Shown: in pieces, positions 1 through 9,213 of the stretch
Layout: every line of letters begins with the position of its first letter
Numbering within the stretch: position 1 is the stretch's first letter
NCBI GenBank assembly: GCA_007695305.1
Contig: REEA01000112.1
Location: 58,161-122,160 of the forward strand
Direction: 5' to 3'
Origin: Bacteroidia bacterium
GTDB taxonomy: Bacteria > Bacteroidota > Bacteroidia > Bacteroidales > UBA7960
Length of the DNA: 64,000 bases
Notes under the pieces: generated by a model
What the model was told of the DNA's origin: nothing
Database searches by the model: none
What the model saw: the letters and a program-made list of their open reading frames with translations, nothing else
Position numbers and translations under genes: made by a program

Positions 1-839
1 GGCATCAATCCTGATTGTATCTGGATGAGGGGGGTCCCAAAAATAGAAGTCATTTTCACTGAGCCAAGCAGGATGTCGTGCATCTCGGGGATGATCTTTA
101 CAACTACCTCGGTTGAATATAAATCGGTCAGTATACGACTTATCTTTTTGTTCTCACGCGTTTCCATGGCAATGATGGCTTCCTCCACATTGTGCTTTTC
201 AATGATATCAACCACCTCATCAAAACTACCAAGCCTTGGCAGGTAGGCCTCCATGGGATATTCGTCATGTTCACTCACATTCACAAAACCAATCAGCTTG
301 TTGCCGGCAGATTTTTTCTGGGACTCCAGCTCTTTGGTAATCTCAATAGCCCTTTTCTGGCTTCCCACAATAATGGTATTGAACCCGATGATTCTTTTGT
401 GAATCTTGCGGCTGATGCGTGTGGAGAGAATAAAACGGAATATGGAGGTGAAAAACAAATGCAGAGCAAAATAGAGAATCAGCGATTGGTAATATCCTTT
501 GCTCGCCGAAACCGCCTGATCAAGCAAAATTACAAAGTAAATCACCAGCACACCGATCACCGAAATGAAAATCGTTTGCCCAAACTGACCAAGCCGCGAA
601 CGGCGAAATATATTTTTGTAAGAACCACTAAGGTAGTATAACAACAACCAGAAAAAGGGGATGACGATCAGTCCGAGAATCAGGTTTTCCTGGATAAAAA
701 GCTGCTCCTTAAACTTATTAAAAGCAAAACCATTATTGGCACTCAGGATGTTGATAAAAAGAAACCAGGCTAATGCCGCTGCCAGAAAATCAAAAAATAA
801 AAATTTTATGATTTGCAGTCTTTGTAGACGTTTATCCAT
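1..839 (-). CDS. Polyprenyl glycosylphosphotransferase, N-terminal part (runs off window)
   Basis: Only the first 279 codons are in the window; the ATG is at 837-839 and the frame stays open to base 1. The visible part has four hydrophobic helices (about residues 9-32, 52-71, 88-106 and 117-138), followed by a nucleotide-binding-like fold starting at NTIIVGSQKR (about 154). This is the usual N-terminal architecture of membrane sugar transferases that move a hexose-1-phosphate from a UDP-sugar to undecaprenyl phosphate, the first step of exopolysaccharide or O-antigen assembly. The catalytic bacterial-sugar-transferase domain would lie beyond the left edge, so the donor sugar cannot be judged. 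The glycosyltransferase and flippase at 6.5-9.2 kb fit the same pathway. The family call is good; the exact activity is inferred. Confidence 0.8.
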   Translation of the reverse strand, partial: MDKRLQRLQIIKFLFFDFLAAALAWFLFINILSANNGFAFNKFKEQLFIQENLILGLIVIPFFWLLLYYLSGSYKNIFRRSRLGQFGQTIFISVIGVLVIYFVILLDQAVSASKGYYQSLILYFALHLFFTSIFRFILSTRISRKIHKRIIGFNTIIVGSQKRAIEITKELESQKKSAGNKLIGFVNVSEHDEYPMEAYLPRLGSFDEVVDIIEKHNVEEAIIAMETRENKKISRILTDLYSTEVVVKIIPEMHDILLGSVKMTSIFGTPLIQIQSGLM

Positions 840-1015
840 GGAGTGTGTTTCATTTCAGAATAGCATATTAACCTTACCCGGTTGCCAGGGCCATCACCGG
901 TTTGAAAAGGGAAATAAAAAGCCTGGAATTATAAAATCATAACGATTGCTCAGTGAACATATTGTACAATCTGTCAAAACATCCGTATAATGGAAAAATT
1001 TATAGGGAAAGTCCG

Positions 1016-2008
1016 CTAGCTCCCAATAATTTGCACGTTGTCCTCGATTTTTTCCATAACCCGGTAAGCCAATTCCAAAGATGCATATCCATCCATGATG
1101 CTGACCAACGGTTCTGTGTTGTTTTCAATGGATTCGTAAAACGTTTCCAGCTCCGTTTTGATTGCGTTAATGGGCTTGATCTCAGGTTTCTCCACCCAAA
1201 TTTGTTTTTGATTCTTTTCGGGGCCGAGGTCAATTACCATGGCAAAAGGATCCGGACTGGCAACAACGTCTTTCATGCGGATGATTTGGGTTTCTTTCGT
1301 CAGAAAGTCAACAGCAATATATCCTTCGTGCTGAAAAAACCTTGTTTTTCTCATGCTTTTCATGGATATCCGACTGGCAGTAAGATTGGCTACACAGCCG
1401 TTGCTGAATTCCACCCGCGCATTGGCGATGTCAGGAGTATCTGAAACCACAGCCACTCCGCTTGCTGATATTTTTTTAACAGTGGAATCAACAACCGTTA
1501 AAATGATATCAATATCATGAATCATCAGATCCAGGATCACAGGAACGTCAGTACCCCGGGGATTGAACTGTCCCAGGCGATGCGCCTCAATGAACATGGG
1601 ATTCTTCAAATAAGGTTTGGCAGCTAAAAAAGCCGGGTTGAAACGCTCAACATGCCCCACCTGCACCTTCACTCCAGCCTCACCGGCCAGATCTATCAGC
1701 TTTCTTGCCTCATAAAGCGTGGTAGTGAGTGGCTTCTCAATGAACACATGCCGGCCATGCCTTATGGCTTTTGATGCACAATCAAAATGAGAAATTGTCG
1801 GAGTAACAATATCAACAATGTCAGCCGATGCAATCAATGCTTCATCGGAATCAAAACGATGAATATTAAATGTCTTTTCAACCAATTCCGCTGTTTCAGT
1901 ATCCGGATCATAAAAACCAACCAAATCAAAAAAATCAGATGCCAGAATACATTTGATGTGAATTTTTCCAAGGTGTCCGGCACCCAGAACACCAATTTTC
2001 TTTTTCAT
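1016..2008 (-). CDS. Gfo/Idh/MocA family NAD(P)-dependent sugar oxidoreductase
   Basis: A 330-residue protein starting at the ATG at 2006-2008; a longer reading upstream adds 48 residues of non-homologous, low-quality sequence and was dropped. Residues 3-11 hold the Rossmann dinucleotide loop (IGVLGAGHLG). The family's EKPLT signature is present in HVFIEKPLTTT, and the C-terminal half carries the conserved MIHDIDI stretch. Family members oxidise or reduce sugar rings, usually nucleotide sugars. The stretch RLGQFNPRGTDVPVILDLMI resembles UDP-N-acetylglucosamine 3-dehydrogenases that supply diamino-sugars for lipid A, but that assignment is tentative. It lies next to the sugar transferase and is divergent from pcm, with a promoter-like motif 36 bp upstream. 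Confidence 0.8.
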   Translation of the reverse strand: MKKKIGVLGAGHLGKIHIKCILASDFFDLVGFYDPDTETAELVEKTFNIHRFDSDEALIASADIVDIVTPTISHFDCASKAIRHGRHVFIEKPLTTTLYEARKLIDLAGEAGVKVQVGHVERFNPAFLAAKPYLKNPMFIEAHRLGQFNPRGTDVPVILDLMIHDIDIILTVVDSTVKKISASGVAVVSDTPDIANARVEFSNGCVANLTASRISMKSMRKTRFFQHEGYIAVDFLTKETQIIRMKDVVASPDPFAMVIDLGPEKNQKQIWVEKPEIKPINAIKTELETFYESIENNTEPLVSIMDGYASLELAYRVMEKIEDNVQIIGS

Positions 2009-2043
2009 AAATTGTAAAATGTTGTTTTTTATTTCATGTTTTG

Positions 2044-2051
2044 CAAAAGTA
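2044..2051 (-). promoter_or_regulatory. Bacteroidetes -7 promoter element before the Gfo/Idh gene
   Basis: On the minus strand this reads TACTTTTG, a perfect match to the Bacteroidetes -7 consensus TAnnTTTG. It sits 36 bp upstream of the oxidoreductase ATG. No convincing -33 TTTG element is visible at the expected distance, so the call rests on the -7 motif and its position. Confidence 0.5.
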
Positions 2052-2203
2052 TAGTTTTTTATGGTGTCTGAAATGATTATTTTCGCATATTGAATCAAAC
2101 AAGCTTGATATACGCGGATAATAATCTGCAACGATGTTGTCCCTGGCTTCATCCGGCGACACCTGGAAACTAAAGCAGGCTGCTACAAAAACTCTGATTG
2201 CAA

Positions 2204-2848
2204 ATGATTGACTCATACCGGCATAAGGGTCTCCGCAGGAAACTGGTGGAAGAGGTTCGCTCAAAAGGTATTCGTGATGAAAAAGTTTTGACAGCCCTGG
2301 AAGCAGTCCCCCGCCACTTTTTTCTGGACTCCTCCTTCGTGGAAATTGCCTACCAGGATAAACCTTTCCCAATAGGTTCGGGCCAAACCATCAGTCAACC
2401 ATATACCGTAGCCTATCAAACACAGTTGCTGAACGTAGAAAAAGGAATGAAGGTTTTGGAGGTCGGCACCGGCAGCGGATATCAGGCATGCATCCTTGAG
2501 GAAATGGGAGCCCGTGTATACAGCATTGAAAGACACCGCTCCCTTTATGTGAAAACCAGGGAGTTGATGGATAAAATGAATTATAAGGTAAAACTCTTTT
2601 ATGGCGACGGATATAAAGGCCTCCCGGCATTCGCCCCCTTTGACCGTATACTTGTTACGGCTGCCGCACCTTATATACCCGAAGCCCTCATTGATCAACT
2701 GAAAACAGGCGGTCTGCTTGTGATCCCCGTTGGTGCCGGCGACACACAGGTGATGAAGCGTATCACAAAGACTGACGATGAAAAAACCAAAGAGGAACGC
2801 TTCGGGTACTTTCGTTTTGTGCCAATGCTGGGTAACAAAGCCGAATAG
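2204..2848 (+). CDS. pcm: Protein-L-isoaspartate O-methyltransferase
   Basis: A 214-residue enzyme that uses S-adenosylmethionine to methylate L-isoaspartyl residues in aged proteins and so start their repair in the cytoplasm. The start chosen is the ATG at 2204 (MIDSYRHKG); a TTG two codons earlier is possible but less likely. Visible motifs: the family PIGSGQTISQPY stretch (about residues 56-67), the SAM-binding VLEVGTGSGYQ loop (about 85-95), and the acidic strand FDRILVTAAAP. Length and motif order match the family throughout. It is convergent with the permease gene, whose end lies 12 bp away, and divergent from the Gfo/Idh gene. Confidence 0.93.
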   Translation: MIDSYRHKGLRRKLVEEVRSKGIRDEKVLTALEAVPRHFFLDSSFVEIAYQDKPFPIGSGQTISQPYTVAYQTQLLNVEKGMKVLEVGTGSGYQACILEEMGARVYSIERHRSLYVKTRELMDKMNYKVKLFYGDGYKGLPAFAPFDRILVTAAAPYIPEALIDQLKTGGLLVIPVGAGDTQVMKRITKTDDEKTKEERFGYFRFVPMLGNKAE

Positions 2849-2860
2849 GCTGCAGGCAGA

Positions 2861-4126
2861 TCATACACCACCGGTCTTGTCCAAAGCGTCGCGCAACCCA
2901 TTTCCTACAAGCATAAAAGCCAGTACCAGCAACATAATGGCAAAACCTGGTAAAAATGCAAGATAACCCTTTTCCAGGATAATATAGCCGTAATGCTCCC
3001 TGATCATCGTGCCCCAGGAAGGCATCGGCGGCTGTACACCAATGCCGAGAAAGCTTAACCCGGCTTCTATAAGTATGGCTGAAGCAAAATTAGCAGCCGA
3101 TATCACAACCACAGGCCCCATGATAACCGGTAAAATATGCCTGCGTATGATACGAAAGCTCCCCAATCCCAAAGCCCTGGCTGATTCCACAAAAGCCTGC
3201 TCGCGCACACTGATCACCTGACCCCGAACCAACCTGGCAACCTCAACCCACATGGTGAGACCAACTGCCACAAACACCTGCCAAAATCCCTTGCCAAGGG
3301 CAAAGGTAATGGCTATAGCCAGCAGCAGCGTGGGAATAGACCACACAACGTTGATAAGCCATACGATCAACTGATCTGTTCTGCCCCTGAAAAAACCCGC
3401 AAGGCTCCCCAGGGTGATGCCAATCACCAGTGAAATAAAAACAGCAATGAACCCAACGGATAAGGATACCCTGGCACCAATCACCAACTGGCTCAACATA
3501 TCCCTGCCAAAACGGTCGGTACCCAGCAGAAATCGTCTTTCACGAATGTTGCTCCGTTCTGCTTCCTGCACCATATCTCCTATGCTTCGCAGGATAAAGT
3601 TCCCGCGGATGTCTTTAAACAATAGACTGTCAGGGGAAATCTGAACAGGCTCCCATTCCCTGTCAAGGGGATATAAAACATCAGCCAGATTATAGAATCC
3701 TTCCAAACCGGGATACCCGGGCTGCCCCGCATAAACCTCATAAAAGAGCGTGTCCGCATTGAACATGACACGTTGAACAGGGATGGTGTTGTAAGGCTTA
3801 GGCTTGCCAAAAAAGATCCGCTGCAAAAGGGGAGGGGCTTTGAACTCCTGGTTTTTGGTAACATATAGCATGGTCATCCGGGTGCCGGGAGAATGGGTGG
3901 AAATTTCCAGCTGCTGGTGGTTCGCAAAAGGCGTTCGGTCAGGAATCACAAGGTAACCCAACAATGCAAGTAAAGCAGTAAATCCGATCCATAACATGCC
4001 CGCAATGGCAGTGGGTATACGGAGAAACTTACGCCAGGTGATCTGACCCGGAGATAACATACGAATGGATTGGCGCCGGAAAAACATGCCAGAATTATGT
4101 TGCAGGGAAAACGGTTTTAACCGCAT
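2861..4126 (-). CDS. ABC transporter permease, OppC/DppC type
   Basis: A 421-residue inner-membrane permease of peptide/nickel-type ABC importers. A first membrane helix (about residues 39-62) is followed by a long extracytoplasmic segment of roughly 150 residues before the next helix, then five helices. The cytoplasmic EAA loop that contacts the ATPase is clear (SARALGLGSFRIIRRHILP). The long first loop makes the protein larger than the roughly 300-residue enterobacterial OppC. I see no partner permease, ATPase or binding protein nearby, so the other subunits must be encoded elsewhere. The substrate cannot be told from this sequence; an oligopeptide is the default guess. Convergent with pcm. 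Confidence 0.85.
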   Translation of the reverse strand: MRLKPFSLQHNSGMFFRRQSIRMLSPGQITWRKFLRIPTAIAGMLWIGFTALLALLGYLVIPDRTPFANHQQLEISTHSPGTRMTMLYVTKNQEFKAPPLLQRIFFGKPKPYNTIPVQRVMFNADTLFYEVYAGQPGYPGLEGFYNLADVLYPLDREWEPVQISPDSLLFKDIRGNFILRSIGDMVQEAERSNIRERRFLLGTDRFGRDMLSQLVIGARVSLSVGFIAVFISLVIGITLGSLAGFFRGRTDQLIVWLINVVWSIPTLLLAIAITFALGKGFWQVFVAVGLTMWVEVARLVRGQVISVREQAFVESARALGLGSFRIIRRHILPVIMGPVVVISAANFASAILIEAGLSFLGIGVQPPMPSWGTMIREHYGYIILEKGYLAFLPGFAIMLLVLAFMLVGNGLRDALDKTGGV

Positions 4127-4237
4127 CCCAAAATAAACAGCTCATTCATTGAATTGCAAAATAAAGCAAAAATAACAAACAATATGACTGCCCGTGTGTT
4201 TATGGTTATGATATTAATTTTGTCAAAGAATTCATCG

Positions 4238-4245
4238 TAATTTTG
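4238..4245 (+). promoter_or_regulatory. Bacteroidetes -7 promoter element before the thioredoxin-like gene
   Basis: TAATTTTG matches TAnnTTTG exactly and lies 22 bp before the ATG at 4268. A TTTG at 4219-4222 could be the -33 element, though its 15-bp spacing is shorter than usual. Confidence 0.45.
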
Positions 4246-4267
4246 TACCCCTGATAAAACACATTTT

Positions 4268-4822
4268 ATGAAAAAACTAAACTGGTTAAAAACATCCGGC
4301 ATTGTTCTGATTCTTTTAACTGCCCTGCCCATCATGGCTTCCTCCAATGATGGAGGTGTTAACTGGTTGACCATCGAAGAGGCCCAGGAAAAAGTTAAGG
4401 AAGAACCAAGAATGGTTTTTGTTGACGTCTATACGGACTGGTGCGGATGGTGCCGTCGCATGACCAGCGAAACCTATGCTCATCCCGTGATAGCAGAGTA
4501 TCTGAATAACAACTTTTATCCCGTGAAACTGAATGCTGAACAAAAAGAGCCCATCGTTTTCCAGGGAAACTCCTTCGAAAACGAAAACATTGGGCAGCGC
4601 CGCGCAACCCACAGCTTTGCTATAGCCCTGCTGCAAGGACGCATGAGTTATCCCTCCGTAGCGTTTTTCAACGAGGAAATGCAACTCATCACAGCCATTC
4701 CGGGATTTCGCCCACCGCAAAGAATGGAAGCAGTACTCGCATTTTTCCACACCGGAGCCTACAGAGAAAATGCTGATCTGGACGCCTTTGTGTCATCTTA
4801 CCAGGGAAAAATTAAAGAATAA
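4268..4822 (+). CDS. Secreted thioredoxin-like protein with CGWC active site
   Basis: A 184-residue protein with an N-terminal signal peptide (hydrophobic core about residues 9-22, likely cleavage near residue 25). The thioredoxin fold follows: the strand MVFVDVYTDWC leads to the redox pair C59-G-W-C62, and the cis-proline region is near SYPSVAFF. The W-C-G-W-C-R-R-M environment is like that of thiol-disulfide oxidoreductases of the Thioredoxin_7/DUF255-like group. It probably acts in the periplasm in disulfide reduction or cytochrome/protein maturation, but no partner gene is adjacent. It is monocistronic: divergent from the permease and convergent with the asparagine-synthase-like gene. Confidence 0.8.
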   Translation: MKKLNWLKTSGIVLILLTALPIMASSNDGGVNWLTIEEAQEKVKEEPRMVFVDVYTDWCGWCRRMTSETYAHPVIAEYLNNNFYPVKLNAEQKEPIVFQGNSFENENIGQRRATHSFAIALLQGRMSYPSVAFFNEEMQLITAIPGFRPPQRMEAVLAFFHTGAYRENADLDAFVSSYQGKIKE

Positions 4823-4884
4823 AATCAGCTGAACAGAGTTTTCGCAGGCAACAGATTCACCTGATTGTGAAATAAGTCTGTCTG

Positions 4885-6498
4885 TTACCTCGGTAATTGC
4901 GTAAACTCTTTCGTTTTCATTACATACCAGTGGCAGATAATGGCATTGAAATGGTTTATCCCGGAGGGTAAAACAATGCCTTTATCTGTCATTTCCTTTT
5001 TCATTGCTCCTGTAAATGTATGATACATCAGGTAGTCCCTCTCTATCATTCGCCGTTCCCTCACATGACCGGGAATAAATGGCCGGAGAAATTTTCGAAG
5101 TTGTTGCATGCGTAAATCACCGGGCCGCTCTTTTAATTCCTGATCACCGAAACAGACACCCTGCGGTTTGAAAAACGCTTCTTCAAGCACACTGTCGTAA
5201 AGCAATTTGTAGGACCTGAGCGAAAAGGGAACCCCCCGGAAAAAGTTTCTAAAATCCCTATCCCACAAAGGAAATCGAAATTCATACCCGAAAAATGGAA
5301 ACACCCCGGCTGCGTTGAAAACAAATTTTGAAAACTTCTCTTTCAGATCCCAGTCTTCGGTGTATATATCGTAGCTGTCATCAATGCTTGCCCGGGGTGG
5401 GGCATAATCAGAAAACCACTTTTCCAACCTTCCGGTGATATGTTTCCTTTCATCTCCGGTTTGCGCTCTAAAGCCGAAATACCTTCGTGCAATGGTATTT
5501 GGCCTGTACTCCCGTGCGTTTTCCTTACGAATGGTCTTCTCAACATAACTGCCGGCAATGTAGTCACCTGTATGTCCCGGTATAAAAATGGCATCATCAG
5601 GAATCATCCCACGCTCATGCATATGCTTCACCGCAAAAAACTCCTGCAGGAAAGGCATGGAAGTGGCATTACCCACCTGATCGCAATAGTCCAGAAATAT
5701 TGGGTCAGCCAGATAAGCATGCATATCCAGATCCCGGTAATCAACAAAAACCCATGGGTATCCAAGCCCTTCTGCCACCTTTTGACTCAAAACCGACTCT
5801 CTGTTGGGCTTCCCATAGGTGAAGCAAACCACATCCCGGTAGTTCGCTTTTTTCAACATGGTAGCAATCAGCCGGGAGTCATAACCTCCGCTTAGCGGGA
5901 TGACGGCCGTTCTCCCCCTCAGAGAAGCCATCAACCGGTCAGACACGCCTTGAAGAATATCCTTCAACCGGCCGGAAAGCTGCTCCGGTTGAGCTGCATA
6001 GAACTTCGAAGGCAGGTAATAATGATAACATTCGCGCTGCAAACTGCCGTCATCCTGCAACACCAGCACTTCGCCCGCCTGCGTTTTGAACACATTTCGA
6101 AACAATGTTTCATTCCCCACTACAAACCCTGCCGTTTGAAACTCCGGGATAGCCTCCGTGTTTAGCATTAACTCAGGCAGTTTTTTTCCGGCCACATGCG
6201 CTGAATCACTGATCAGCCAACCATCTTCAAGTGGAGAATAATATAAGGAAAACATGCTCATTGCATCCACAGCAATCAATACACGGTTCTCCAAACGGAT
6301 AATTACACTAAATGCACCGTCCAGCCCCTGCATCAGACTCAACAGAGCATCCCGGTCACTTATTTCTCTGAATAACGATATTGCCCCTGAATCCGCTAAA
6401 AAATTACCGTCCTGGTCATAAACATAGCCTTTGAAAGAAATATTGTTTTCTTTTACCCAGCTGAAACCATCATTGTAAACAAGCGATATGCAGGACAT
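4885..6498 (-). CDS. Asparagine-synthase-like amidotransferase of a glycan cluster
   Basis: A 537-residue protein related to AsnB. Residues 203-208 carry the ATP-pyrophosphatase loop SGGYDS, and the region after it (CFTYGKPNRES) resembles the asparagine synthetase C domain. The N-terminal half resembles the class II glutaminase fold (LDGAFSVIIRL at about 59-69), but the protein begins M-S-C-I-S rather than M-C-G, so the usual catalytic Cys2 is not in place. It may use free ammonia or another activated donor, or Cys3 could be exposed by processing. Such AsnB relatives occur in O-antigen and capsule loci, where they are thought to amidate uronic-acid sugars. It lies 76 bp downstream of the GT4 gene. 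The function is inferred from context. Confidence 0.72.
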   Translation of the reverse strand: MSCISLVYNDGFSWVKENNISFKGYVYDQDGNFLADSGAISLFREISDRDALLSLMQGLDGAFSVIIRLENRVLIAVDAMSMFSLYYSPLEDGWLISDSAHVAGKKLPELMLNTEAIPEFQTAGFVVGNETLFRNVFKTQAGEVLVLQDDGSLQRECYHYYLPSKFYAAQPEQLSGRLKDILQGVSDRLMASLRGRTAVIPLSGGYDSRLIATMLKKANYRDVVCFTYGKPNRESVLSQKVAEGLGYPWVFVDYRDLDMHAYLADPIFLDYCDQVGNATSMPFLQEFFAVKHMHERGMIPDDAIFIPGHTGDYIAGSYVEKTIRKENAREYRPNTIARRYFGFRAQTGDERKHITGRLEKWFSDYAPPRASIDDSYDIYTEDWDLKEKFSKFVFNAAGVFPFFGYEFRFPLWDRDFRNFFRGVPFSLRSYKLLYDSVLEEAFFKPQGVCFGDQELKERPGDLRMQQLRKFLRPFIPGHVRERRMIERDYLMYHTFTGAMKKEMTDKGIVLPSGINHFNAIICHWYVMKTKEFTQLPR

Positions 6499-6574
6499 AC
6501 TTTTGTGTTGATTATTATTTCAGAATATTGCTTTGGAAATCATTATCATCCATGCTCATTCAAATGAAACCCTT

Positions 6575-7789
6575 TCACTGATCAATTATTTGTTTATATA
6601 GCTCAACATATTCATTAGCAATATGCTGTTGGCTGTAATTCCTTAATACAAAAGCCCGTATACATTTTGAGTCGTAAACTTTATACTGTTGCACCAGGTT
6701 TTTCATCTCCACTCCAAGAGCCTCGGCATTGCCCGGCTCAGCGAGTAACCCGCAGTGGCTGCCAATGATCTCTTCAGGACCACCGCACCTCGATGCCACA
6801 ACCGGTAAGCCACACGACATGGCCTCTATAATAACAATGCCAAATGATTCAAACAGCGACGGCAATACAAATGCATCTGCCATCTGAAAATATGGTAAAA
6901 GGTCCTTTTTCTGCACAAAACCGGTAAATGTGACCCTCCCGTCGAGGCCCAACCCATGACATTGTCTTTGCAGTTGCTTCTTTAATGGGCCATCTCCAAC
7001 GATTACCAATTCTGCATCTATGTCATGTTTTCTGTTCAATCCGGCAAAAGCCGTCAAAAGGATGTCAATCCCCTTGATCTCTTCCAGGCTGGTAACACAT
7101 AAGAACCTGAATGGCCTGCTGCCTGAAAATTGATATTGGTCCCCGGATGGTTCTTTTGCAGGTGAGAAAAAGGCTGTGTCTGTCATATTGGGAATGACAC
7201 TCATTTTGGACGCTGCCTCAGGATAAATCTGAAGAATTCTGTTTCCTGCAGCTTTGCTCACGGTGACTATTTTGGATGCATGCCTGAAGCCTTTTCCCAA
7301 TAAGGGTAAATGCCATGATTTAATCAGGTTATCTGCCTGTTTGCCAATACCTGTAAATCGACCGCGGTGCTCGGTCAATACATATGGTATTTGCAGTTTT
7401 CTGGCTATACCCTCTGCGGCCAATCCTGCCCACATGCTGCTGTGAACCTGGAATAGGTCAGGTTTACCGAACCTGCTGATGTGGGTTTCAACCATCTCCT
7501 GCAATGACTTAACCCATCTGTTGGTGTTTAACCGGTTCATAAGAGGTATGCGTCTAACCATCCGGATGGTTTCTGGTAAATCCACGGCTTCTTCGTCTTT
7601 TGCTTGCTGATCAACGGGTTGCAGAAAATTGCGCAGGTCATTGCGGACACCTGTTTCAACGGCTGCAAGCACATGTACATTAACACCGGCTTCCCTGATG
7701 GCCTGACTGTGTTCCCTGAAAAACCCTCCTCCCTTTGGCGGATACCAGGATGGAAGTACGATGACGGATATAGGCTGTGATTTTGTCAT
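6575..7789 (-). CDS. Glycosyltransferase family 4
   Basis: A 404-residue retaining glycosyltransferase of the GT-B fold. The N-terminal domain begins with the glycine-rich acceptor loop (PPKGGGFFREH, about residues 17-27). The C-terminal nucleotide-sugar domain contains VIVGDGPLK and the family's E-x7-E motif in FESFGIVIIEAMSCG, followed by GGPEEII. These are the usual hallmarks of GT4 enzymes of lipopolysaccharide or capsule synthesis. It lies downstream of the flippase gene (43 bp between them) and upstream of the AsnB-like gene on the same strand, so the three are probably co-transcribed. The sugar and linkage cannot be predicted. Confidence 0.88.
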   Translation of the reverse strand: MTKSQPISVIVLPSWYPPKGGGFFREHSQAIREAGVNVHVLAAVETGVRNDLRNFLQPVDQQAKDEEAVDLPETIRMVRRIPLMNRLNTNRWVKSLQEMVETHISRFGKPDLFQVHSSMWAGLAAEGIARKLQIPYVLTEHRGRFTGIGKQADNLIKSWHLPLLGKGFRHASKIVTVSKAAGNRILQIYPEAASKMSVIPNMTDTAFFSPAKEPSGDQYQFSGSRPFRFLCVTSLEEIKGIDILLTAFAGLNRKHDIDAELVIVGDGPLKKQLQRQCHGLGLDGRVTFTGFVQKKDLLPYFQMADAFVLPSLFESFGIVIIEAMSCGLPVVASRCGGPEEIIGSHCGLLAEPGNAEALGVEMKNLVQQYKVYDSKCIRAFVLRNYSQQHIANEYVELYKQIIDQ

Positions 7790-7831
7790 TTTTTGGGCTT
7801 TACAGGGGCCATTTATTTGGTTCTTTCTTAT

Positions 7832-9133
7832 TTATGATATATCCGTTGGTTGCTCGTTTACCCCGGAAGCACGTTTTGCAAGCATCAGGAACCACCACAA
7901 CTTATATCCCACCATTAAGGTTCCAACACCGGAAAACAAGACCAGTGCCATAATCAGATCCTGCATCCAGATACCGGCCATCAGGGCAAAGAAACGCAAA
8001 ATCAGGTAAACAAGGTCTATGATCATGGCTGTTTTTTGCCTGAAAAATAATTCGTGCAAAAACGTTAGCGGGCTGGCTAGGAAGACCATGTAAAGCCAGG
8101 GGCTGAGGATCTGCAGATAACGGCCTGATGCTTCATAAGTTTCAGAAAAAACAAAGGAGAAAATGCCTGGTGCCCAAATAGCCATGATCACCAACGGAAA
8201 TAAACCAGCCGCTGCAAAACGATAGGTCATTTTTCTCAAAGTGGGATAGATGGCCACTCCCTTGTGATAATTATCAATCATTTTCTGCGATAACACCTGT
8301 TGCGTCGATTGGGAAAACAGTCCCAGCGGCCTGAATACAAAGGTGTATCCAAAAGCGTATAGTCCTGCCGCCTCCGGCGAAAAACCCCAGGTAAACAGGA
8401 AGATGGGTAAACTCCCGGACAGGTTGTTTGTGAGGCTCATCAACATGTTGAAGCGCGGATACTGGATATAAGCAGAGGCTTGCTGACCAATAGCCTTGGA
8501 GGAGAACCGTATCCGTTGTTTGCGGATTTCGCGGATGGCATGTCGAAAAATGTAAATCATAGCCAGCATTTGTCCGGCAACCTGTCCTGTGATCAACCCG
8601 TTAAAGCTGGTCTGGAGCCAGCCGGTGCCTGCTTTGATGCCATTGGCCGACACCTGATGTATCAGCGTTGTCCGGGCCATGTGCGAAAAAGATTTGCTGC
8701 GGTTGGCGTAAAAGGTGGATGCCTGAAGCATGCCGTGTACCATCAGGCTGAGGGGCAAAATATACAACCAGGGTGCAATGTCAGGGTTGCTGAGTAAACG
8801 CGATATCCCGGCATTGAAGAAAATGATGGGAAGAAAGGAAATCAGCGAAACAAATGCAGCCAAAATAATAACCAGCCTGAAGATGTGAATGGCCGCGTCA
8901 TTATCTTTGGGCAACATGATTGCCTGTTCGTACTTGGCGGTTGAAAACACCGACATTACGCTGAGTATACTCAGGTAAAGAGCCGACAATCCAAAATCTC
9001 CCGGTGTGAACAGCCTGGAAAGCACGGGTGCCAGTGCCAGCGCCAAACCTTGTCCCACCACAGAGCTGGAAAACAAGGTCATAAAATGCCGAATATGTTC
9101 CAGACGAATAAATCGCCCAATGGATTGGATCAT
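7832..9133 (-). CDS. Polysaccharide flippase (Wzx-type, MOP superfamily)
   Basis: A 433-residue polytopic membrane protein starting at MIQSIGRFIRL; an ATG 13 codons earlier (9170-9172) is possible, but the extra residues are basic and not family-like. The opening FSSSVVGQGLALALAPVLSR is the typical first helix of Wzx-type flippases, with about a dozen hydrophobic segments along the chain. Such proteins move undecaprenyl-linked oligosaccharide units across the inner membrane. It is first in the minus-strand run flippase, GT4, AsnB-like, which together with the sugar transferase at the left edge suggests a Wzy-dependent surface polysaccharide. No polymerase (Wzy) is seen in the window. Confidence 0.85.
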   Translation of the reverse strand: MIQSIGRFIRLEHIRHFMTLFSSSVVGQGLALALAPVLSRLFTPGDFGLSALYLSILSVMSVFSTAKYEQAIMLPKDNDAAIHIFRLVIILAAFVSLISFLPIIFFNAGISRLLSNPDIAPWLYILPLSLMVHGMLQASTFYANRSKSFSHMARTTLIHQVSANGIKAGTGWLQTSFNGLITGQVAGQMLAMIYIFRHAIREIRKQRIRFSSKAIGQQASAYIQYPRFNMLMSLTNNLSGSLPIFLFTWGFSPEAAGLYAFGYTFVFRPLGLFSQSTQQVLSQKMIDNYHKGVAIYPTLRKMTYRFAAAGLFPLVIMAIWAPGIFSFVFSETYEASGRYLQILSPWLYMVFLASPLTFLHELFFRQKTAMIIDLVYLILRFFALMAGIWMQDLIMALVLFSGVGTLMVGYKLWWFLMLAKRASGVNEQPTDIS

Positions 9134-9190
9134 GCTGCTGCCCCGGGTTACTTTTTTTGTTCTGTGACGCAAATTTCGTAAAAAAAGCTG

Positions 9191-9198
9191 TATATTTG
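9191..9198 (+). promoter_or_regulatory. -7 promoter element of tRNA-His
   Basis: TATATTTG matches the Bacteroidetes -7 consensus TAnnTTTG and ends 15 bp before the mature tRNA. The expected start of transcription lies just ahead of the tRNA 5' end. Confidence 0.6.
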
Positions 9199-9213
9199 CA
9201 GCGCAATTATACG

